Assembly: GCA_026418935.1 (NCBI GenBank)
Contig: JAOAAJ010000107.1
Location: 1 to 46,625, forward strand
Source: Caloramator sp.
Lineage (GTDB): Bacteria; Bacillota; Clostridia; Clostridiales; Caloramatoraceae
Length of the DNA stretch: 46,625 nt
Direction: 5' to 3'
Shown here: positions 15,741 through 23,733 of the stretch, piece by piece
Position numbering within the stretch: the first letter of the stretch is position 1
Layout of the letters: every line of letters starts with the position of its first letter
Notes under the pieces: model-generated
Told to the model about the DNA's origin: nothing
The model's input: the letters and a program-made list of their open reading frames with translations, nothing else
The model's database searches: none
Position numbers and translations under genes: made by a program

Positions 15741-16163
15741 TTACCCCCTTAATATATAAGCCTTCTCCAATAAAAACGCTATTATTAAAATTATACCAGA
15801 ATATAAAAAAATTGATATACCTGTATAAAAACCATCCTCCCTAAATTCTTCAAAGGCCTCCTCCATAGCCTCCTCTGTATATGGATTTTCCTTCATATCA
15901 TAGAAACCATACAGCGGGCTTTGTCTTCTTATCTTTCTTATCTTTCCCTCTTCATTTCTTTTATAGAGCTGAGGTATTGCTAAAATCATACTAAATCCTC
16001 CAAAGTAATAAAGTGTAGTATATATATTTTTAAATATATCCCTATGTCTTATTAGAGAATATATAAAAGAAATAATTGATAATACTATAATTGTTATAAA
16101 TGCTGCCTTAAGCACAAATTTAATTCTTTTCTTTATTAAAAACATCTTTTGTTTTTTATCCAT
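15741..16163 (-). CDS. Uncharacterised membrane protein, three helices
   Basis: Not recognised. It has a basic N-terminus (MDKKQKMFLIKKRIKF), two membrane helices (about 17-40 and 52-75), a cytosolic acidic middle (NPYTEEAMEEAFEEFREDG) and a third helix at the C-terminus. The start at 16163 follows GAGG at a good distance; an ATG at 16175 overlaps the previous stop (ATGA) but has no ribosome site, so coupling could also use it. It sits 6 nt before lgt and is cotranscribed with the gene upstream. Confidence 0.7.
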   Translation of the reverse strand: MDKKQKMFLIKKRIKFVLKAAFITIIVLSIISFIYSLIRHRDIFKNIYTTLYYFGGFSMILAIPQLYKRNEEGKIRKIRRQSPLYGFYDMKENPYTEEAMEEAFEEFREDGFYTGISIFLYSGIILIIAFLLEKAYILRG

Positions 16164-16171
16164 AGTCCACC

Positions 16172-16735
16172 TCATTTTATTAAAGTTTTATTTACTATCT
16201 CCTCAAATAGATTATAAAACTTATCATTAAAAATTTCATCCTTTATAAAGAAACTCATTCTAAATACATATCCCTTATTAGTCTTTACAAAATACTCTAA
16301 TGCTCTATAAAACTTATTATCATTTCCTCTTCTAACATATTCAACTAAATACCCATCTTTGTTTGCTACCTTTTTATTGTAAATATTAAAAAACTTAAAA
16401 TCAACTACTCCAGTTGCACTTTTTTTGGAATTTTCTAAATATGTTTCTAAATCTTTAATATTTAATACCTCAACTATTCCCCTTATACTCCCATCATTTG
16501 ATTTAAAATCTGCGTGATATAAAACTTCATTATCTTCAAAATTAATTTCAATAACCTCAAAATTATATGGTAGATAATATATTATACCATACCTTTCTAT
16601 TTTAATCTCTTTAAAATTTCTTATATTTAGATTTAAACTAACCTTATACAGTTTAAAAATAGACATCCAGCTTAATGACAAAATAAAGACTATTATAAAT
16701 ATAACTGTTATCAAAAATAATTTGTTTTTTCCCAT
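16172..16735 (-). CDS. Uncharacterised membrane-anchored protein
   Basis: Not recognised. A single N-terminal helix (about 6-27) is followed by about 160 extracytoplasmic residues with alternating strands, including YYLPYNFEVI, DGYLVEYVRRG and KGYVFRMSFFI; this looks like a PsbP/DUF-type small alpha-beta domain, but that is only a guess. The ATG has GGGAGGGG upstream. Its stop overlaps the next frame (ATGA), giving a small operon with the three-helix protein and probably lgt. Confidence 0.7.
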   Translation of the reverse strand: MGKNKLFLITVIFIIVFILSLSWMSIFKLYKVSLNLNIRNFKEIKIERYGIIYYLPYNFEVIEINFEDNEVLYHADFKSNDGSIRGIVEVLNIKDLETYLENSKKSATGVVDFKFFNIYNKKVANKDGYLVEYVRRGNDNKFYRALEYFVKTNKGYVFRMSFFIKDEIFNDKFYNLFEEIVNKTLIK

Positions 16736-16757
16736 AAAACCCCTCCCAACTTAAACT

Positions 16758-16795
16758 TAAAAAGCCCCATTTGAGCTATTTACTCTATGGGGCTT
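16758..16795 (-). terminator. Terminator after the 359-residue gene
   Basis: Perfect 9-bp stem AAGCCCCAT / ATGGGGCTT (16787-16795 and 16762-16770) with a 16-nt loop, followed by a minus-strand TTTTTAAG. It separates the gene at 16801 from the lgt operon. Confidence 0.8.
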
Positions 16796-16800
16796 AAAAT

Positions 16801-17880
16801 CTACTTATCCTTTGGTTTAGGAATCATAATACAACCATTATAGGGATTGTAGGTCATAACCCACATACCCTTGTCCTTTATTTTTATCCATTTTATAAAA
16901 CCTGTCATTCCGCTATATGGTTGTGCCTTTAAATCATTTTCTCCTTCTATACCATACAATAGATACTTAACTTCTCCATCCTTATCATACTTTATTCCAA
17001 AGTAATAATATCCAGTATTTTTACAATATTTCAAATAGTTGATATAAGGATATGCCATCTTTATATGATATATTGCACAGTAGTAAGGATAATATTTGTT
17101 ATCTTTTAGTTTCATATCATAGTCTAATTTAATCTTCCACCATCTACAATTTAGATACCCTTCAGTTATTCCATCTACTTCTTCAAAATCCCTAAGTATT
17201 TCTTCAAAATAATTTGCGTGCTTTTGCTGTCTCTTTGTCTTTAGCTCTTCATTTCTTATAAGCTCAACCTGTGCTGCCTCATCAAAAATAATATCTTCTT
17301 CATCTCTTTGCTCTTCTTTAACTTCTTCTAATTTCATAGCTTCTTTCTTAATCTCGTTTTCATACTCAATAAACTTCTCTGCTTCCTTTTGTACAACTTC
17401 ATCTTTAACTTTAACTTCAACTTTAACCTCTTCTTTAGGTTCTTCAGTTGTTCTCTTTTTAATTACAAACCTATCCTTAAAGTTTGCTCTTTCTTTTCCA
17501 ACATAACCCACAAGTGGAAAGTTAGTCTGCTCTGATTCTACAACGATTGTTGAAACATTAAATTTGTCAACATTAAGACCAGTGTCTGCTACATTATCTT
17601 CCCTATACTCCCACCATATTTCTCCTCTTCCTGTATCATCAACAGGAACTTCTCCAAGTCTTGCTGTATAGAGTGGATTTTTTGTTGTATCAATAAGATA
17701 GCATACATAAGGTCCCTTTTCCTTTATTAAGTTTTGTACATAAACAGTAATTTTACATTTACCATTTTTGTTTTCAATCTTGGTGTATCCTGTTGGCTGC
17801 TTATCTATAGCTATACCAAATCCTTTGTCTTCTTCCTGCAATATTATGAAATATCTACTATAACTTTTTTTAGCAGACAC
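16801..17880 (-). CDS. Uncharacterised 359-residue protein with charged linker
   Basis: Not recognised. A GTG start at 17880 follows GGGAGG by 7 nt. Three parts are visible. Residues 1-140 are beta-rich (YFIILQEEDKGFGIA, GPYVCYLIDTT, GRGEIWWEY), resembling a domain I associate with clostridial spore or envelope proteins without a firm name. Residues about 145-240 are a Glu/Lys-rich low-complexity linker. Residues 245-359 are rich in Tyr, Trp and Gly (YLNCRWWKIKLDY, PYYCAIYHIKMAYPYINYLKY). No signal peptide or membrane helix. A long palindrome covers its promoter region, so it may be tightly regulated. Confidence 0.75.
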   Translation of the reverse strand: MSAKKSYSRYFIILQEEDKGFGIAIDKQPTGYTKIENKNGKCKITVYVQNLIKEKGPYVCYLIDTTKNPLYTARLGEVPVDDTGRGEIWWEYREDNVADTGLNVDKFNVSTIVVESEQTNFPLVGYVGKERANFKDRFVIKKRTTEEPKEEVKVEVKVKDEVVQKEAEKFIEYENEIKKEAMKLEEVKEEQRDEEDIIFDEAAQVELIRNEELKTKRQQKHANYFEEILRDFEEVDGITEGYLNCRWWKIKLDYDMKLKDNKYYPYYCAIYHIKMAYPYINYLKYCKNTGYYYFGIKYDKDGEVKYLLYGIEGENDLKAQPYSGMTGFIKWIKIKDKGMWVMTYNPYNGCIMIPKPKDK

Positions 17881-17892
17881 TCTTATACCTCC

Positions 17893-17931
17893 CAGTTAAT
17901 GTTCATCATTATAGTATATGAACATTAACTG
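17893..17931 (-). promoter_or_regulatory. Palindrome around a -10 element upstream of the 359-residue gene
   Basis: Arms CAGTTAATGTTCA and TGAACATTAACTG (13 bp, perfect; 17893-17905 and 17919-17931) flank a 13-nt centre that on the minus strand reads TATACTATAATGA, containing TATAAT. The RBS GGGAGG begins right after it. This could be an operator straddling the -10, or a hairpin ending the rsmA message, though no T run follows. Confidence 0.5.
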
Positions 17932-17942
17932 AAAAATTGTCC

Positions 17943-18791
17943 TTATTTTTTTAGTTTTGTATAAATTATATTAGAAAGTTTGGCAAATTCTTCAATGCTT
18001 AATGTCTCTCCTCTACGAGTCTCATCTATATCAGCTTCAATAAATACATTATGAAGTTCCTCTTCTCTAAGGCCAATTGGCTTTAAAGCATTAAAGAGTG
18101 TTTTTCTTCTCATATTAAAGGCGTGTCTTACTACATTAAAAAATAGGTCCTCATCCTCTACATCGTATTTTGAAGCTCTTAAATCCATCCTTATTACACT
18201 TGATTCAACCTTTGGAGGTGGTACAAAACAATTTCTTGATACTTTACATACTTTATGTACATCACAGTAGTATTGGACTAATATGGAAAGTGAACCATAT
18301 TCCTTTGTATTAGGTTTTGCAACTATTCTATCTGCAACTTCCTTTTGAATCATAACTACAATTGATTTTAATGGGAGTTTCTCCATAAGAACCTTTGTTA
18401 ATATAGGCGTTGTAACATAATAGGGTAAATTTGCCACAAGCTTTATATTTTCTAATCCCTCTTCCTCTATAAGCTTGTTAAAATCAACCTTCAATGCATC
18501 ATTATGTATTATTTTTATATTTTCAAAGTTTCCCAAGGTTTCATTTAATATAGGAATTAAAGTATCATCTATTTCAACTGCTATAACCTTTTTACATCTT
18601 CTTGCCATTTCCTGAGTTAAAACACCAATACCAGGGCCTATCTCAATTGCTGTACTGTTTTCATCAAGTTCTGCACAATCAACTATTTTATTTAGTATAT
18701 TTTGGTCTATTAAAAAGTTTTGACCTAAACTTTTACTAAATTTAAACTCAAAATGTTTTACTATATCTTTAGTTTTTGAAGCAAGACTCAT
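17943..18791 (-). CDS. rsmA: 16S rRNA dimethyladenosine transferase
   Basis: Adds two methyl groups to each of two adjacent adenines near the 3' end of 16S rRNA (KsgA). Motifs: SKSLGQNFLIDQNIL near residue 19, the SAM-binding loop AIEIGPGIGVLTQEM near 45, VEIDDTLIP near 70 and the catalytic LVANLPYYVTTPIL near 118. CFVPPPKVESSVIRM follows near 203. The 282-residue length is typical. The ATG overlaps the rnmV stop (ATGA). rnmV-rsmA order is the same as in B. subtilis. Confidence 0.96.
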   Translation of the reverse strand: MSLASKTKDIVKHFEFKFSKSLGQNFLIDQNILNKIVDCAELDENSTAIEIGPGIGVLTQEMARRCKKVIAVEIDDTLIPILNETLGNFENIKIIHNDALKVDFNKLIEEEGLENIKLVANLPYYVTTPILTKVLMEKLPLKSIVVMIQKEVADRIVAKPNTKEYGSLSILVQYYCDVHKVCKVSRNCFVPPPKVESSVIRMDLRASKYDVEDEDLFFNVVRHAFNMRRKTLFNALKPIGLREEELHNVFIEADIDETRRGETLSIEEFAKLSNIIYTKLKK

Positions 18792-19333
18792 TCTTTTCCC
18801 TCCTTTGCCATATCTACTGCCCTTTCAAAATCATCTCTTTTTATACCATATCTATTTAATCTATTAAGAAACTGTTTTGCATTTCCATAGCCTATTCCTA
18901 ATATTTTTCCTACTTCATCTCTTAGTTCTGATGCATTTTCTGTATCAACAAGCCCGTATCTTATCATATCATCCATAGTAAACTCAATTTTAGGATTTTC
19001 GACCTCTGTTTGAACTTTATTTAATGCTTCCCTTATACTCTCTATACTTGCATTTTCAACTCCAATATCTCCATTTTTTAATGCTCTATCTTTTGGCATA
19101 TATGCGTGCTTACATCCCTTTACCTTTTCTGAAATAGTCCGTCTTATTTTTTCTCCTGCATAGTCGGGGTCAGTAAATATTATAACTCCTCTTGTTTTTT
19201 GTGCCTCTCTTATCCTTTCTATTGTTTTTTCTGTAATTCCAAAACCACTTGTAACTATAACATCCGCATCTACTGCCTGTTTTACTTTTATTAAATCATC
19301 TCTTCCTTCTACAACTATAACCTCTTTTATCAA
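18788..19333 (-). CDS. rnmV: Ribonuclease M5
   Basis: TOPRIM nuclease that cuts the 5S rRNA precursor in Gram-positive bacteria. The N-terminus IKEVIVVEGRDDL carries the TOPRIM glutamate, and IIFTDPDYAGEKIRR near residue 63 carries the DxD motif. RMV-type C-terminal domain includes ILGIGYGNAKQFLNRLNRYGI. A TTG start at 19333 is chosen because GAGGTG lies 6 nt upstream and the conserved fold begins there; the upstream ATG at 19366 adds an unconserved tail. 181 residues, normal for the family. Confidence 0.93.
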   Translation of the reverse strand: MIKEVIVVEGRDDLIKVKQAVDADVIVTSGFGITEKTIERIREAQKTRGVIIFTDPDYAGEKIRRTISEKVKGCKHAYMPKDRALKNGDIGVENASIESIREALNKVQTEVENPKIEFTMDDMIRYGLVDTENASELRDEVGKILGIGYGNAKQFLNRLNRYGIKRDDFERAVDMAKEGKE

Positions 19334-19380
19334 ATTAAACACCTCTTTTATTATACTTCTACACAACCTAATAATTATAC

Positions 19381-19410
19381 AAAAAAATAAGGTGGAAATC
19401 CACCTTATTT
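19381..19410 (-). terminator. Terminator after yabE
   Basis: Perfect 12-bp stem AAATAAGGTGGA / TCCACCTTATTT with a 2-nt loop, followed on the minus strand by a run of seven Ts. It overlaps the yabE stop codon. Confidence 0.88.
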
Positions 19411-20442
19411 TAAAACATAAACATCAACATATCTTACTCCCCAGGTTCTGTATTCACAGCTTCCTGGATTAAAATAAAGGTCTATTTTTTTACCCTTAAT
19501 TGCACCACCTGTGTCCTCTGCTATTGCAAATCCATAGCCAGGAATATATAGTTTTGTTCCAAGTGGTATTACATCTGGGTCAACTGCAACTGTACTGTAT
19601 CCATCTTCATCTCTTCTTGCTATTGTACCTGTTGCAGTTCTTCCAAATCCAGGACTCCCAGGCATCTTACCTGTATCTTCATAGCTTGAAGTATAACAGG
19701 TTGCTCTCATTCTGAACTTTTGAACATAGAATATTTTGCTTTCACCTCTTGATATCCAAGCAAGTGTTCCGTATGCTATAACCTTATTTACTGGAGCCTT
19801 TTTTACATTTTGTGCTACAACTTGTCGTGCAATCTCTTTTCCATCTTCATATACTACCTTTGTTACGATTTCCTTCTCTCCATCTTGACCATCTTGAAGA
19901 ACTTCGGTTGTCCCTTTTGCAAGGTTATTATTTGCCTTCCTTACTATAGTATAAGGAATTCTCTCTGTTTTTGTTATAAGCTTTTCTTCTACCCTTGTTA
20001 TTTTTATATTGGTTCCTTGTTCTATTTTAGATGTTAAAGATGGAGATACTTTGTCCTTTTCATTTAGAACAATTCCTTCTTCTTGTAGTACGTCTTCTAC
20101 CTTGTCTTGAGCAGTTTTTATTGTTATTACCTTACCATCAACCTGAATGGTAACAGGAACTGCTCTTTTTATATTTATAACCATGTCATTTTCTACTTTA
20201 CTGTCCAGCCCAGGTGCAACTCTATCCTTGTCTCCTACATTAACATTACAAGATACTAAGACATCCTTAACCTTTGCCTCGAAAGTAGCTACCTTAACTA
20301 CTTCTTTTCCATCTACTATTGTTACTGTTTTTTCTGATTGAACATAAAGAATTAAAAAGGCAACTACACAGGCGGTTACAATGCCTAAAAACCTGGGATT
20401 TCCTAATATCCTAGTCTTTACCTTAGAGGTCATTTTGCTCAT
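19405..20442 (-). CDS. yabE: YabE/RpfB-like wall protein with G5 and 3D domains
   Basis: Exported cell-wall protein of 345 residues, probably a lytic transglycosylase-type wall-remodelling enzyme. One membrane anchor or uncleaved signal at about 16-36. Two DUF348 repeats follow (about 38-80 and 95-140, with VTIVDGK and VTIQVDGK beginnings). A G5 domain (about 145-220, RVEEKLITKTERIPYTIVRK) comes next. The C-terminal 3D domain (about 245-345) has MRATCYTSSYEDTG, RTATGTIAR, VAVDPDVIPLGTKLYI and AEDTGGAIKGKKIDLYF, with the three Asp of the name. The place after tatD and before rnmV matches B. subtilis yabE. Confidence 0.92.
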   Translation of the reverse strand: MSKMTSKVKTRILGNPRFLGIVTACVVAFLILYVQSEKTVTIVDGKEVVKVATFEAKVKDVLVSCNVNVGDKDRVAPGLDSKVENDMVINIKRAVPVTIQVDGKVITIKTAQDKVEDVLQEEGIVLNEKDKVSPSLTSKIEQGTNIKITRVEEKLITKTERIPYTIVRKANNNLAKGTTEVLQDGQDGEKEIVTKVVYEDGKEIARQVVAQNVKKAPVNKVIAYGTLAWISRGESKIFYVQKFRMRATCYTSSYEDTGKMPGSPGFGRTATGTIARRDEDGYSTVAVDPDVIPLGTKLYIPGYGFAIAEDTGGAIKGKKIDLYFNPGSCEYRTWGVRYVDVYVLK

Positions 20443-20480
20443 ATTAACACCTCCTTATCGGGACCAGGGACAACTATCAC

Positions 20481-20509
20481 ATTATACACATTTCGACATA
20501 ATTTGTCAA
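20481..20509 (-). promoter_or_regulatory. Consensus sigma-A promoter of yabE with TGTCGAA in the spacer
   Basis: On the minus strand TTGACA (20509-20504), a 17-nt spacer and TATAAT (20486-20481): a perfect housekeeping promoter. The spacer contains ATGTCGAAAT, the Spo0A box core, and the -35 side reads TTTGACAAA, also box-like. The 5' leader is only about 30 nt, ending with AAGGAGGTG before the ATG. Confidence 0.75.
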
Positions 20510-20640
20510 ATCCCCAGCTTCCCAAGCTGGAAAACCTAAAATGCCTATACTTGGCATATATTATATAAAAAATTATAAACAAAAATGATTGCATTTATAC
20601 ACTCTTTTCCCAGCACGGAGGCAACTTGTTAATATTATAT
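20510..20640 (-). other. Unexplained structured spacer upstream of the yabE promoter
   Basis: On the minus strand this stretch holds TTGCCTCCGTGCTGGG, then an AT-rich segment, then TGCC-AAGTATA-GGCA and the strong hairpin CCAGCTT-GGG-AAGCTGG (20515-20532) just before the yabE -35. No reading frame fits. I compared it mentally with a c-di-AMP (ydaO) riboswitch, common before such genes, and the core is not there. It may be a terminator for weak upstream transcripts or a decayed RNA element. Confidence 0.3.
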
Positions 20641-20689
20641 ACAAAAATTGCAAAAAATAAAACCCAAAAATTCACTTTTCTTTATTTTT

Positions 20690-20732
20690 TACAAAAAATT
20701 AATTTAAGGGCTTATAGATTAAAAGCCCTTAA
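20690..20732 (-). terminator. Terminator overlapping the end of tatD
   Basis: Perfect 10-bp stem TTAAGGGCTT / AAGCCCTTAA (20704-20713 and 20723-20732), followed on the minus strand by ATTAATTTTTTG. It contains the tatD stop. Confidence 0.7.
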
Positions 20733-21461
20733 ACCGTTGTTATATGTGGTTTTTTCAACTTCTTTATAATCAAGTCCTTTTATCTTTGCAATTTTATCTA
20801 TTACATAAATTAAATATGAAGAGTCATTTCTTATTCCTCTATGAGGTTCTGGTGCCATATAGGGGCAATCAGTTTCAACTAATATATATTCAAGAGGTAT
20901 GTTTTGTACGACTTCTATAGTTTTTTTAGCATTTTTAAAAGTAACAACACCAGTAAATCCTAAGAAATATCCTAATTTTACTACCTCTTTTGCAAATTCG
21001 TAGCTTCCTGAATAGCAATGCAAAACTCCTGTAACTCCCTTAAACTCCTTAATTATCTTTAGGATATCCTCGTGGGCATCTCTATCGTGAATTACAACTG
21101 GTTTGTTTAACTGTTTTGCTAAATCCATCTGCTCTCTAAATAATATCTTTTGTTTTTCCCTATCGTGGGGATAGTAATAGTCAAGCCCAATTTCTCCAAC
21201 TGCAACAATCTTGTTCTTTGAAAGTAAATCTCCAATAATGTTTAAATCATTTTTCTTTTCTGCCTCGTGAGGATGAAGTCCAACTGCACCATAGAAAAAG
21301 TCATATTTTTGTGCAAGCTCTACCGTATTAAAACAACCTTCCATACTTGCACCACAGTTTAACACAAGTCCAATACCTGCTTTTTTAAGCTTTTCTATAA
21401 CTTCTTCCCTATCTTCATTAAAAGCTTCATCATCGTAGTGTGCGTGAGTATCGAATATCAA
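20712..21461 (-). CDS. tatD: TatD-family metal-dependent hydrolase/DNase
   Basis: TIM-barrel metal hydrolase of 249 residues, classed with TatD 3'-5' exonucleases. Ligands: IFDTHAHYDDEAF near the start (HxH), GEIGLDYYY near 90 (Glu), VIHDRDA near 125, GVLHCYSGS near 148 and VETDCPYMAPEPHRG near 200. The start codon is TTG, with AAGGAGTG 4 nt upstream. It follows metG with an 11-nt gap, matching metS-yabD of B. subtilis. Confidence 0.93.
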   Translation of the reverse strand: MIFDTHAHYDDEAFNEDREEVIEKLKKAGIGLVLNCGASMEGCFNTVELAQKYDFFYGAVGLHPHEAEKKNDLNIIGDLLSKNKIVAVGEIGLDYYYPHDREKQKILFREQMDLAKQLNKPVVIHDRDAHEDILKIIKEFKGVTGVLHCYSGSYEFAKEVVKLGYFLGFTGVVTFKNAKKTIEVVQNIPLEYILVETDCPYMAPEPHRGIRNDSSYLIYVIDKIAKIKGLDYKEVEKTTYNNGLRAFNL

Positions 21462-21472
21462 ACTATCACTCC

Positions 21473-23404
21473 TTACTTAACTTGTGCACCAGCTTCTATA
21501 TCACCATCAACTGTTGCAAGAACAAGCTTTTCCTTATCTGAAGTTGAAGCTGCTAAAATCATTCCATAGGAGTCTACTCCTCTTAGTTTTACAGGCTTTA
21601 GGTTTGCAACAAGTATTACACTTTTTCCAATAAGTTCTTCTGGTGTAAAGTGTTTTGCAATACCTGAAACAACCTGTCTTTGTTCACCACCTAAATCAAC
21701 CTTTAATTTTAGAAGTTTATCTGCTCCCTCTATTTTTTCACACTCTAAAACCTTTGCAACTCTTAAATCTATTTTTGAGAAATCGTCTATTGTAATTTCA
21801 CTCTTTATAGGTTCCATCTTCTTTTCCTCCTTCTTTTCTTCCTTCTTATTTAGTTTTTCAAGTTCCTCAAGCTTCTTTTCAACATCTATTCTTGGGAATA
21901 GAAGCTCTCCTCTTTTTACCCTTGTTCCGTTTTTAATATTTCCAAATGTCTTAATAGAATCCCAAGTTAAATCCTCAAAATTAAATTGGTCTTTAATCTT
22001 TTCTGCTGTACTTGGCATAAATGGCTGTAATAGTGTAGTAACAAATCTTATTGATTCTGATAAGTTGTATAGAACTTCCTTTAGTCTATCCTTGCTGTTT
22101 TCATCCTTTGCAAGCACCCAAGGCATAGTTTCGTCTATGTATTTATTTGCCCTTGAGATTAGTTTCCATATTTCATCCATTGCATCACTTATTCTGTATT
22201 TATTCATTAATTCTTCAACTTTTCTTGGAGTATCTATTGCAAGAGCCTTTAATTCATCATCATATTGTCCTTCTTGTCCTCTTGATACTTCTCCATCAAA
22301 GTACTTTTCAACCATCGTTAATGTTCTTGATACAAGGTTTCCAAGGTCATTTGCAAGATCAGAGTTTATTCTCTTTATAAACATTTCATTTGTAAATTGA
22401 CCATCCTGACCAAATGGTATTTCTCTTAAAAGATAGTATCTTACTGCATCAACACCAAAATGTTCTGTAAGAACAACAGGGTCTACAACATTTCCTTTAG
22501 ACTTTGACATCTTTCCTCCATCTACAAGAAGCCAACCGTGTCCAAAAACCTGCTTTGGAAGAGGTAGATCAAGTGCCATAAGCATAATAGGCCAAATTAT
22601 TGTGTGGAATCTTATTATATCCTTTCCAACAAGATGTACATCTGCTGGCCAGTATTTTTTGTATAATGTATCATCTTCGCTTCCATATCCTAATGCAGTA
22701 ATATAGTTGGCAAGTGCATCTATCCAAACATATACAACGTGCTTTGGATCAAACTCTACAGGTACTCCCCAAGTAAAGGATGTTCTTGAAACACATAAAT
22801 CTTCAAGCCCTGGTTTTAGGAAGTTATTTATCATTTCATTTTTTCTACTTTCAGGTTGTATAAATTCTGGATGTTCTTCAATGTATTTTAGAAGTCTATC
22901 TTGATATTTAGATAACTTAAAGAAATATGCCTCTTCCTTTGTCCATTCTACATCTCTTCCACAGTCTGGACACTTACCATCCTTTAATTGCGTCTCTGTA
23001 AAGAAGGATTCACAAGGAGTACAATACCATCCCTCATAATATCCCTTATATATATCTCCCTTATCGTATAGCTTTTTAAATATGTATTGAACTGCCTTTT
23101 CGTGATAATCATCTGTTGTTCTTATAAATTTGTCATAGGATATATTCATTGTCTTCCAAAGTTCCTTAATTGAAGCCACAATTTTATCAACGTATTCTTT
23201 TGGAGTAACACCATTTTTCTCTGCTATTCTTTGTATTTTTTGACCGTGTTCATCAGTTCCTGTTAAAAACATTACATCATATCCAGTTAACCTTTTAAAT
23301 CTTGCCAGAGCGTCTGCTGCAACAGTTGTATAGGTATTACCTATGTGTAATTTATCACTTGGATAATAAATTGGGGTTGTGATATAAAATCTCTCTTTTC
23401 CCAT
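21473..23404 (-). CDS. metG: Methionyl-tRNA synthetase with C-terminal tRNA-binding domain
   Basis: Charges tRNA-Met. The 643-residue protein begins MGKERFYITTPIYYPSDKLHIGNTY (HIGH as HIGN) and has the KMSKS loop as GGKMSKSKGN near residue 300. A CxxC...CxxC zinc knuckle (CTPCESFF, CPDCGRD) lies near 128-148, in the insertion of the catalytic domain. The anticodon domain follows to about 500, then a Lys/Glu linker, and an EMAP-like tRNA-binding domain (about 535-643, DLRVAKVLECEKIEGADKLLKLKVD). The gene is preceded by a methionine T-box, so it is induced when uncharged tRNA-Met accumulates. Confidence 0.97.
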   Translation of the reverse strand: MGKERFYITTPIYYPSDKLHIGNTYTTVAADALARFKRLTGYDVMFLTGTDEHGQKIQRIAEKNGVTPKEYVDKIVASIKELWKTMNISYDKFIRTTDDYHEKAVQYIFKKLYDKGDIYKGYYEGWYCTPCESFFTETQLKDGKCPDCGRDVEWTKEEAYFFKLSKYQDRLLKYIEEHPEFIQPESRKNEMINNFLKPGLEDLCVSRTSFTWGVPVEFDPKHVVYVWIDALANYITALGYGSEDDTLYKKYWPADVHLVGKDIIRFHTIIWPIMLMALDLPLPKQVFGHGWLLVDGGKMSKSKGNVVDPVVLTEHFGVDAVRYYLLREIPFGQDGQFTNEMFIKRINSDLANDLGNLVSRTLTMVEKYFDGEVSRGQEGQYDDELKALAIDTPRKVEELMNKYRISDAMDEIWKLISRANKYIDETMPWVLAKDENSKDRLKEVLYNLSESIRFVTTLLQPFMPSTAEKIKDQFNFEDLTWDSIKTFGNIKNGTRVKRGELLFPRIDVEKKLEELEKLNKKEEKKEEKKMEPIKSEITIDDFSKIDLRVAKVLECEKIEGADKLLKLKVDLGGEQRQVVSGIAKHFTPEELIGKSVILVANLKPVKLRGVDSYGMILAASTSDKEKLVLATVDGDIEAGAQVK

Positions 23405-23473
23405 ATATCTCTCTCCTTTCTATTTTTCCCTTATGTATATTTACGTTTTAAAGAATTATATAAATTATTTTTA

Positions 23474-23700
23474 TAAAAAAATAAACCTCACCCCATATAG
23501 GGGCGAGGTATCGCGGTACCACCCTACTTCGCCTTACGGCCTTAGTTTAGATAACGGCAATGCCGCAACAGCCTACATATCGACTGTTGTGCTCCAGAGC
23601 CATCTTCACATAATCCTATGCCGCTGGCTTTCACCTACCCCAGCTCTCTTTTGACACGGTATTATGCTACTCTCTCCTTCAAAGCATTTAACATTATTAA
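23474..23700 (-). promoter_or_regulatory. Methionine T-box leader of metG
   Basis: The conserved T-box AGGGTGGTACCGCG lies at 23525-23512 on the minus strand. Stem I can be drawn: AGAG/CTCT below and GCATAAT/ATTATGT above an internal loop, with the Met codon ATG at 23603-23601 on the 3' side of that loop (GAAGATGG). The distal region holds GGTGAAAGCCAGC. The terminator stem CCTCGCCCC / GGGGTGAGG (23508-23486) ends in a T-rich tail; its 5' arm would pair in the antiterminator when uncharged tRNA binds. Confidence 0.95.
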
Positions 23701-23704
23701 GACT

Positions 23705-23733
23705 AATGTACAAAATTTGAGAGTTTTTGTCAA
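23705..23733 (-). promoter_or_regulatory. Sigma-A promoter of the metG T-box transcript
   Basis: On the minus strand TTGACA (23733-23728), a 17-nt spacer and TACATT (23710-23705). The -35 overlaps the last codons of the RDD gene just upstream. Confidence 0.6.

Noticed and set aside
20510-20640. c-di-AMP (ydaO) riboswitch before yabE
   Set aside because: Position would fit, but the conserved core segments are not present and the promoter is downstream of the structure.
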